Shown: in pieces, positions 9,523-16,400 of the stretch | Layout of the letters: each line of letters begins with the position of its first letter | Numbering within the stretch: the stretch's first letter is position 1 | Origin: JAICIG01 sp035532215 | Lineage (GTDB): Bacteria > Planctomycetota > Planctomycetia > Pirellulales > JAICIG01 | Direction: 5' to 3' | Assembly: GCA_035532215.1 (NCBI GenBank) | Contig: DATKRK010000073.1 | Coordinates: forward strand, 1 to 18,280 | Length of the DNA stretch: 18,280 nucleotides | Notes under the pieces: model-generated | Database searches by the model: none | Seen by the model: the letters and a program-made list of their open reading frames with translations, nothing else | What the model was told of the DNA's origin: nothing | Translations under genes and position numbers: made by a program

Positions 9523-9551
9523 AATATACTGCTGGGCAGTATAGAAGTCAA
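9523..9551 (-). promoter_or_regulatory. Toxin-antitoxin promoter
   Basis: On the minus strand TTGACT (9551-9546) and TATATT (9528-9523) are separated by exactly 17 bases, a near-consensus sigma70-type promoter. Transcription would start near 9515, about 35 bases before the toxin ATG at 9479, leaving room for its AAGGGA ribosome site. This is the best promoter in the window and defines the 5' limit of the toxin gene. Confidence 0.8.
9525..9543. promoter_or_regulatory. Palindromic operator for the antitoxin
   Basis: TATACTGCTGGGCAGTATA is a perfect inverted repeat with 8-base arms (9525-9532 and 9536-9543) around a 3-base centre. It fills the spacer between the -35 and -10 boxes of the toxin-antitoxin promoter and overlaps the -10, the expected position for autorepression by the dimeric XRE antitoxin. 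Binding is inferred from position and symmetry. Confidence 0.8.
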
Positions 9552-9603
9552 TGGGTCGAGAGCCTGATTTCCACGCGCTCGGGCGTTTCCGCTCAGTTTG
9601 CCA

Positions 9604-9633
9604 TTGCCCGCCGCCATAACCCGCCAGTATGAT
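9604..9633 (+). promoter_or_regulatory. Possible promoter for the membrane-anchored protein gene
   Basis: TTGCCC (9604-9609) and TATGAT (9628-9633) are 18 bases apart on the plus strand and about 60 bases ahead of the ATG at 9697. Both boxes are one or two bases from consensus. The site is divergent from the toxin-antitoxin promoter. It is a plausible but unremarkable match. Confidence 0.3.
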
Positions 9634-9696
9634 CTGCGACCTTGGCACAGGGGCGGCCGGCAAGGATGCCGCGAAGAACGGAACCAGGCGCTGAGC

Positions 9697-10653
9697 ATGA
9701 CGCAGCGAGACACGAGCACGGTCGAACCGGCGGAACCGTCGTCGTCGATGGTGGCGCTGCGCACGATCGTGATGATCGCTTTTCTGGTGGCGATTCCGTT
9801 GATGGCCGTGTTCGGCACGGGATTGCCCACTTCCTTGCGCTCGGCCATGCAAGGCGGATCGGCCGAATCGCATTTTGCCCCGGCGGTCGAACGGCAAACC
9901 GACCCGGTCCCCAGCGCGACGAGCCTGGCCGAATCGTCTTCGACAACCGAGCACCGCCTGGCGCCGGCGGATCGCGCGGCGACGGTCCGACCCGCCAGCG
10001 AATCTTCCGAAGGCCATCAGGCCGCCGACGAGCCAGGCAGGGCATTGCAAGCCGACGCCTCGTCCCCCTTCTCAGACCGAGCCCCCCGCGCGACGATCAC
10101 GGGCGTCCGCACGCTTGCCGCATCGCCGCGGGCGCGCATTACGCAGGTTCGCACGCTTCACGAAACCGAAGGCTTGCGGGCGCCAACGCCCACCGCGCCG
10201 TTGTGGGCGCCGGGCCCGCGCACCGCCGCCAGTCCGCGCGTTGGCAACACAACCGCGCACTTCGAAGCCTCCGATCTTCGGCATCGCCTGGCCCCGCCGC
10301 GCGAAAACCCGTCGTCCGCGCCCAATCGCAGCGCCTCGGACGGGAGCTGGCAAGCCACGGCGTACTCGCAGCGCGCGAAAGCCGCCGCGCCAGCTCCCGG
10401 CAATGAAGAATCGGCCGTCGATGCGAACGACCCGTTCGCTCGCGGCGAGCGGCGGTTGCGGCAATACGGCGCGACGCACTACCGCTTGGAAAGTTGGGGC
10501 GACGGCGGCGAGTTGTTCCGCTGTTCGGCGAACGTCGCGCTGCCGAATCATCGCTACGGCGCCCGGCACTTCGAAGCCACGGCGGCCAGTCCCTCGCAAG
10601 CCATCGACCGCCTGCTGGAAAAAGTCGAGGCCTGGCGCGCGGCACAGCGATGA
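9697..10653 (+). CDS. Membrane-anchored protein of unknown function with a conserved-looking C-terminal domain
   Basis: 318 residues from the ATG at 9697, the first Met that places a hydrophobic helix near the N-terminus. One membrane segment spans about 20-40 (LRTIVMIAFLVAIPLMAVFG) and is followed by a long Ala/Pro/Ser/Arg-rich, probably disordered linker (45-240). Within it a ten-residue unit occurs twice, RATITGVRTL (131-140) and RARITQVRTL (145-154). The last 75 residues (244-318) form a compact alpha/beta segment with RLRQYGATHYRLESWG, a central strand LFRCSANVAL and a C-terminal helix AIDRLLEKVEAW. I have the impression of having seen this C-terminal pattern in planctomycete hypothetical proteins, but I cannot name a family. 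The function is unknown. It converges with the next gene, with 7 bases between the two stop codons. Confidence 0.75.
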   Translation: MTQRDTSTVEPAEPSSSMVALRTIVMIAFLVAIPLMAVFGTGLPTSLRSAMQGGSAESHFAPAVERQTDPVPSATSLAESSSTTEHRLAPADRAATVRPASESSEGHQAADEPGRALQADASSPFSDRAPRATITGVRTLAASPRARITQVRTLHETEGLRAPTPTAPLWAPGPRTAASPRVGNTTAHFEASDLRHRLAPPRENPSSAPNRSASDGSWQATAYSQRAKAAAPAPGNEESAVDANDPFARGERRLRQYGATHYRLESWGDGGELFRCSANVALPNHRYGARHFEATAASPSQAIDRLLEKVEAWRAAQR

Positions 10654-10660
10654 ACGCCGC

Positions 10661-11782
10661 TTACCGCATCGCGCTCCTCACGCCCTCGGGCGTTTGCCGG
10701 AATTCCGCGGCGTCCGAATATTTGGCCACTCGGTCCAACGTTTGTTTCAGCGCCGCGTTGGCGGTAGCTCGTTCATCGGACTGCCCGTCGCCGAGCCCGA
10801 ACGGATCGAAGGGCTTGTAGCAGGCGCGCTTGATCTTGAAGGGCGCCGGCTCGCGTGTCGTACGCGAGGGCGAAGCCGGCCAGGGCCGGGACGCCAGGGC
10901 CAACTCGGCGATCGCCAGGTCGTGGCACTGTTTGTCGGACTTGTTCGCGAAGTACGACTCTTGCTGTTCGGCCAGTTGCAATGCGGCCCGTTCGGCCTCG
11001 GCGTCGCCGGCCCGATACAAGCCGATGAACGCCTTGGCCTGGCCGCAGGTCTCGACCGACTTGAAGAAGTATCGCTTCACGCGTCCTTTGGCTTCGGCCG
11101 ACAGCACCACCCAGTCGCCGCGCCAATCGCTCGGCACGACGAAGCGGAACGAGAGCGTCCTCACGCCCTCGAACGGCGTGACGGCCGACCGCTTCAACTT
11201 GAAGAATACGCCGTGCTCGTTGTCCTGCGTGCCGCTGGCGATCACGACCTTGCCTTGCGGGATTTTCTTCGACGTCTCTTGCGTCTGGTTGCGGTGCGTG
11301 GTGTTGGCGTTCACCGCCGGCATGGCCTGCGTCAGCATCAGGCCGTTGTTCTTGCCATCGCGGGCCGTGACGGCCAGGTTCGTGCCCAGCGAGCCGCCGA
11401 GCGAATGGATCGTCTCGGTAGTCTTGGTGACTTCGACGCCGTCTTGGGCGTCGACTTCAAGCTGCGTCTTGGGCAGGAAATCGATCACGCGCAGCCGTTC
11501 GGACGGGCTGGAAATCTCGAACAGCAACTGCTCGACGTCGGCCTCTTCGCCGCGCTCGAGCCGCACGGTGAGCCGCAGGTTGGCTTCGATCACCTTCTCG
11601 TCGGGGTGCAACATGGCGAAGGCCTGCTGCGTCACGTCGCGGCACTCGACGGCGTAACCCAGGTCGAACCCGACCTTGGGGCCGGCGGCGCAAACTGCCT
11701 TGAACGGAGAAGCCCAGGCGGCCAGCGCTAGCGCCATTGCGGCAAGCTGCGAAGCGTGCAGCGGGAAAGTAAGAGCTTTCAT
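10661..11782 (-). CDS. Secreted protein of unknown function
   Basis: 373 residues with a clear Sec signal peptide: Lys2, hydrophobic core LAAMALALAAWA, and a likely cut after AVCAA near residue 33. The ribosome site is excellent (AAAGGAAGGG, 7 bases before the ATG at 11780-11782). The mature part begins with beta-rich sequence (VIEANLRLTVRLERGEEADVEQLLFEIS) and contains SEAKGRV-type strands and scattered cysteines. Its C-terminal third is helical and Ala/Glu-rich. No enzyme motif, heme site or membrane segment is visible, and I do not recognise the family; exported planctomycete-specific protein is the most I can say. No operon partner is apparent, because the gene to its left is convergent. 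Confidence 0.85.
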   Translation of the reverse strand: MKALTFPLHASQLAAMALALAAWASPFKAVCAAGPKVGFDLGYAVECRDVTQQAFAMLHPDEKVIEANLRLTVRLERGEEADVEQLLFEISSPSERLRVIDFLPKTQLEVDAQDGVEVTKTTETIHSLGGSLGTNLAVTARDGKNNGLMLTQAMPAVNANTTHRNQTQETSKKIPQGKVVIASGTQDNEHGVFFKLKRSAVTPFEGVRTLSFRFVVPSDWRGDWVVLSAEAKGRVKRYFFKSVETCGQAKAFIGLYRAGDAEAERAALQLAEQQESYFANKSDKQCHDLAIAELALASRPWPASPSRTTREPAPFKIKRACYKPFDPFGLGDGQSDERATANAALKQTLDRVAKYSDAAEFRQTPEGVRSAMR

Positions 11783-11926
11783 CGACGAACCCTTCCTTTC
11801 TACCCGAGCCGATGTGTCCGATCTTTCTCTTTACGCCGATTCGAGCGGGCAGGTTCTGTCTTTTAGCGTAATTCGACTTGGCAATGCGACGCTAGCTGTA
11901 CGCGAATTTCCCAGCTTGCGCCGCTT
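11783..11926 (-). other. Upstream region of the secreted protein gene
   Basis: About 140 bases between the start of the secreted-protein gene and the palindromic element. It must hold that gene's promoter; the only hint I see is TTGCCA followed by AT-richer GAATTACGCTAAAAG on the minus strand, with poor spacing, so no promoter is called. Confidence 0.2.
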
Positions 11927-12024
11927 GGCGAGCCGGAGGCGTCAGCCTCCGGGTTGCTCGGCGTCGTGATGCCGCTCGATCTGACGTCGTTCGACGACAC
12001 GGAGGCTTACGCCTCCGGCTCGCC
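11927..12024. repeat. Inverted repeat pair overlapping the methyltransferase 3' end
   Basis: A 24-base arm at 11927-11950 returns inverted at 12001-12024 with a single mismatch; about 50 bases lie between. Each arm contains its own small hairpin (GGAGGC with GCCTCC). The right arm encodes the last residues GEPEA and the TAA stop of the methyltransferase gene. This is a REP- or MITE-like element of a different sequence family from the one near dnaN. Confidence 0.8.
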
Positions 12025-13140
12025 GCGTTCTGCACCTCTCGCCGCATCCCGCGTCCAATTCAGCGGCGGCTTCGGCTTGCAGCGCATCGCGGCGACGCAG
12101 ATTTCCTGGCGGTTGTGTTGCAGTTGCCGTGCGCGAAGATAGGGAAAGCCCCAGGACTTGATGCGCTGGAGATACGCGGGCACGTCGTCTGCCAGTTTCC
12201 AATCCAGCAGCTTGAGCGTGACGAGCAGCCCGCGAATGCGGACCTGCTTGTGCGTGACGATCGCTTCCAGCGTGTCGAGCGTGTAAGCCGGCGCCACGTT
12301 CATGTCGGCCAACAGCCAACGGACGCTCCGGAAGTCGCGTCGGCGGACGTCGGCGCCGCGCTTGCGGATGTGCAGAAAGTGCGGATCGGCCAGCACGGCC
12401 GGATCGACGGCCGCCGGATCGATGCCTGCCACCAGTAGCCCGCGACGCAACAGCGCCTGGCACGAGCCGCCCGGTGCGCAGCCGATCTCCGCCGCCCGGT
12501 CGCCCGGCCGGATCGGCAAGTGCGACCAGCGCAGCGTCTCTTCCATTTTCAGGTAGGCCCGCGAAACGGCATTCTCCGGCAACTTCAAGCGGCTCAGGCC
12601 GCCGGGCCGCCGCGAAGCCCAGGAGCGAGCGCGATGATAGCCGATCCACCATTCGTCGGGCTGAACCAGCACGCAATCGAGCACGAGCTCGCCGGCCTTG
12701 GCCAGCGGCCGCGCGTCGAGCGGCGTCTCTGCCGGCGGCGCTTCGGCTGGCCACGCCGCGCGAATCGCCGCGTCGGCTTCGGCCGCCGCTTCGGTCAGCC
12801 CCGGCTCGTAGCCGTGGTCGCCGGGCGCCAGGCGATCGCGCTCGAACACGTGCAGCCGCCGGTATTCGCGATCGCCCGCCAACTGCCGCACTTGTTGCGC
12901 TCGCTCTTCGAGTCTGCCGCCAGCGGCCTTGCCCAGCGAGAACGCATAACTGCGAGCGAACACGCTTTCGAGATTGAAATCGTCGGCCAGCTTGTGGTCG
13001 GCCGGTAGCTTGAACGTCAAAAAGCCTGGCCGCGAATAGGCGAAGCGAAACTGCGGCCAGCGGCGGGCCAGTTCGCCCTTGACCGCGCGTTCGGCGCCGA
13101 CCTGGCAGGTAATCATCAAAAACGAACTGGCTTCGGGCAT
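12007..13140 (-). CDS. FtsJ/RlmM-like SAM-dependent RNA 2'-O-methyltransferase
   Basis: 377 residues. The C-terminal Rossmann-fold domain has the SAM motif AEIGCAPGGS (217-226), the acidic strand end GIDPA (239-243) and all four residues of the FtsJ catalytic tetrad K-D-K-E: K198 in SRAYLK, D279 in LLADMN, K310 in LLVTLK and E346 in NRQE. The N-terminal 70 residues (ITCQVGAERAVKGEL, FRFAYSRPGFLTFKL) resemble the THUMP-like part of RlmM, which methylates C2498 of 23S rRNA in E. coli. An rRNA substrate is therefore likely but not proved. Upstream there is no ribosome site, only a nested repeat ending 25 bases before the ATG (13138-13140). The stop codon lies in a second repeat, so the last few residues were probably altered by it. 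Confidence 0.88.
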   Translation of the reverse strand: MPEASSFLMITCQVGAERAVKGELARRWPQFRFAYSRPGFLTFKLPADHKLADDFNLESVFARSYAFSLGKAAGGRLEERAQQVRQLAGDREYRRLHVFERDRLAPGDHGYEPGLTEAAAEADAAIRAAWPAEAPPAETPLDARPLAKAGELVLDCVLVQPDEWWIGYHRARSWASRRPGGLSRLKLPENAVSRAYLKMEETLRWSHLPIRPGDRAAEIGCAPGGSCQALLRRGLLVAGIDPAAVDPAVLADPHFLHIRKRGADVRRRDFRSVRWLLADMNVAPAYTLDTLEAIVTHKQVRIRGLLVTLKLLDWKLADDVPAYLQRIKSWGFPYLRARQLQHNRQEICVAAMRCKPKPPLNWTRDAARGAERGEPEA

Positions 13141-13165
13141 GGCGTTGGCGATTGGGACGATTTTG

Positions 13166-13425
13166 GAAAGGGGATGTGGGGATGAGGAGGAGATGAGGGG
13201 ATGCGGATCGCGTTGCGACGAACGACGGGCTCACCACGGAGACACGGAGAGCACGGAGTTTTCGAGCGGCCACGGATTCGCACGGATTTTCACGGATTAA
13301 GAAAAAATAATCCGATTCGTGCAAATTCGTGGCTCGATCGACGTCGTTCTCGGTGTCCTCCGTGCCTCCGTGGTGAATTCGCTTCTCGATCCCCACAATC
13401 TCGTCCTCATCTCCACATCCCCTTC
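13166..13425. repeat. Nested composite palindrome of 260 bases
   Basis: Three inverted pairs are nested. The outer pair is 13166-13202 with 13389-13425 (GGGGATGTGGRGATGAGG). The middle pair is 13231-13259 with 13348-13376 (TCACCACGGAG). The inner pair is roughly 13270-13299 with 13309-13332 (CCACGGATT and repeated CACGGATT units around an AT-rich loop). Pairing is imperfect but continuous in order, so the transcript could form one long hairpin. The element fills the whole spacer between the cytochrome gene and the methyltransferase gene. A spurious HHGGTEDTE-type peptide is encoded by it, a hallmark of such dispersed repeats. No gene is credible here. Confidence 0.75.
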
Positions 13426-13434
13426 AAAAAAGCC

Positions 13435-16400
13435 TCATTTCGGAATCCGCCTCAACGTATAGTACGCTTCGGCCGGGAAGAACGTCAGGCCCTTTGGGGC
13501 GAATTGCTTGAGGCGAAATTCGTAGACGAAGCCGGGCCGCAGGCGCGCGAGCTTGAGCGTCGCCCGGCGAGCGTCAGGCGAGACGACAACCTCCTCGACG
13601 CGCTCGTTCTCGCGGTCGGCGTCGGGGCCGCCGTAGGCCGGGGTGGGAAGCCGCCGGTAGCTCGAGACGGCGTAGTTCTGCACGTCGGCCGCCGCGGCGG
13701 CGTCGAGCGGCTGGGCGAAGTCGATCGTGAAGCCAGTTCGCACCGCATGCACGGCGGCGATGCCGGGCGGCAGTTCGCCGCGCGGCCGCAACCGCACGAG
13801 CGAGCCGGTGTTCTGTCCGCCGCCCCAGCCGCTGTCGCGCAGGTTGCCGATATAGACGTCGCCGTCGGGCGCCACGGCCGCGACGATCGGCCCCTCGAAC
13901 GTTTGGCCGCCCGGCGCCGGTTCGATGCTGAGCGGATAGACGGCGCCCTGGTACGTATCGCCGATGCGCTCCAAGCTCATGCGAATCAACCGCCGCGTGT
14001 CGAACTCGCAGCCGATCAAATGCCCTTCGTGGACGCCGAACAAATCGCGGCCCAGCTTCGCTCGCACCGCGGTTGGCGTGTCGAGAAAGCAGATGCCGTT
14101 GATGCTCCGCGTCCACGGGTGCGGAATTTCGATCGCCGCCGGCTGAAACGGCGGCTGAAAGCCGGGCGTTCGCTCCAGCTTGTTGATGAACCCGTAGCGC
14201 GCGCCGGCGACGACGTGGTTCAGCTCGTTGAACGGCGTGTAGTTGCCCTGGTTGTCGGTGCAGAACAGTTCCCCGAAGCGATCGAGCGCCAGCCCCATCG
14301 GAAACCGCAGCCCGGCCGCGATCGGCCGAATGGAGAACCGCCGCGGGTTGTCGGCGGTCGGCTGCCGAGGCCGCAACTGCACGAGATTGCCGCGCAGATA
14401 AGCCGCCCGCGAGCTGCGATCGTCTTGCTGGCAAGGCAGGCCGAGATAATAGTTGCCTTCGCGGTCGCGCGGCAGGCCGACGGCCCAATCGTGATAGTCG
14501 CTCGTGTAGCCCCAATCGGCCGCGGCGATTTCGCTGCGGTCGGCCCGGCCGTCGCCGTCGCGATCCGTCAGCCGCACGAGGGCGTACTTCGCCGAAACGT
14601 CGATCGCACGGCTCGCCGCGGCGATGCCATAGGGCGCCGGCAGGCCGTCGGCGAACAAGGTTTGCTCGTCTTCCAGGCCGTCGCCGTTGGTATCGCGAGC
14701 CAGCCAGACGCTCCCTTTGAGCGAGCAAAAGGCGAGCGTGCCGTCGTCGCGCCAGGCCAGGCCGGTCGGCATTTCGCTCATCGGCAGCGGCAGGCGGATG
14801 GCCTCGTAGCCCGGCACGACGTCGAGCGGCGCCGAGGCCAACGGTTCGTCGTTGGGCGCCGGCAGAGGGTAGCGATCGACTGGCAGATCGGTCGAGTATT
14901 CCAGTTCGCAGACCAGCGGCTTGTCGCCGCTCGGCGAGAGCGCCAGCCACAGCCCTGCTGGATCTTGAACGAACTTGCCGGAGGCTGGGGCGATGAGCGT
15001 AATCCGTGCGTCGCCTTGGGCGCCGGCCAGAATCGCCGTTTTGCCGCGGACTTTGGCGATCGTCGCGCTGCCCGGCGCGACGTTCAGCCGCAGCTCATCG
15101 CCCGGCGCCGCCCCGCCGATTTCCAGGCGGCGTCGAAAGCCGCTGCGCCGATCGTCCGTGGTTCGCAATTCGGTAATCGTCTGCCGCACGGCCAGCGTCT
15201 TGGTCCCCTCTCCCTTTGGGAGAGGGTGAGGGTGCGCTGGTAATGATTGCGACTTTACCTTGGATCTAGAAAAAGCGTCCCTCGCTGCACCGCCCTCACC
15301 CCGGCCCTCTCCCAAAGGGAGAGGGAGATACTGCAACCGATACTCGATCCTCACTCCGCCGGGCACGAGCTCGAAGGCGTCGAGTTCGGCGGTGAACTGT
15401 CCGAGGCGGCTCGACTCAAGCTGCTTGCCGCCGCGCAGCACGACAAGTTCGTTGTCGCTTGGCGTCGCGCTGGCCGGCACGATCGCCGCGCCGCCCGACT
15501 CCCAATACCAGCTTTTGCCGCGAGTCCGCTGGCGGGCGGCGTCGCCGATCCACCACGCGGCCAGGCGATGCGAATCGAGATCGACCAGCACGTTGTGCCG
15601 GTTGGGCAGGGCGGCGACCAGCGGCCGGGCGAACGGCCGACCCTCGATCTCCAGCACGTCGCTCAGCGCGACGGCCGGTTCGCTCTGACCCGGCAGGTTG
15701 CGGGCGCGGACCACGCGCACCGGGTTGGGCTGCGGCGGATCGAAGCCCGGCGTGTTGAGCGCCTGCCAAACGGCCGCCAGTTGATCGTCGAGCCGCTCGC
15801 CGAGCACGCCGCGGACCGGAAGCTGGATCGACGGCATCTCCATCCGCGGCACGATCCGCGCGGGGTTGCGCACCCAGCGATCGTACCAACTGCGGCGAAT
15901 GCGGCGGCCGACGAGCGACAGGTCCGTGCCGTGCGCCGCCGGCGCGACTTTGACCGGGATCGACTTGCCGATCTGGTGGCAGCTTGTGCAGCCAAAGCCT
16001 TCGGAAGTGACCAGACGGGCGCCCACGACCGACATCGCCGCGCTTTCGGGTTCGTTCGTTGTCAGCGATTCGGGCAATTCGGGGATGCGATCGCTGGCGA
16101 CGAGATGTTCGGTGAGCGCTCGCAACTCATCGTCGGCCAGATCGAACCGCGGCATCCGCACGCTCAGCCAGGGACGCAGCGGCGGCTGCTTGAGCGAAAT
16201 CGCCGCGGCCAGCGCCTCTTCGTGCAGCTTGTCGCCCACGCCCGAGAGCGCCGGCGGCGCCAACGACGCCAGAATCGGCGCCAGCTCGGGCTGCGCTTCC
16301 GCGACACGCTCGGCATGCCCCGCGATGCCCGGCGTAAGGCCCCGAGCGTGGCAGGCCAGGCAGTTGCGCTCGGTCAGGACGAAACGGCCCTCGAGCGGCG

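Noticed and set aside
9480..9848. N-terminal extension of the toxin frame
   Set aside because: It would start upstream of the sigma70-like promoter and operator, and the added residues are low in family resemblance.
10647..10672. GCGATG/CATCGC stem between the two convergent stop codons, a possible bidirectional terminator
   Set aside because: Only six base pairs with a 14-base loop and no T-run on either strand.
11942..13396. A 484-codon minus-strand frame containing HHGGTEDTE
   Set aside because: It combines translated dispersed repeat with an out-of-frame shadow of the methyltransferase.
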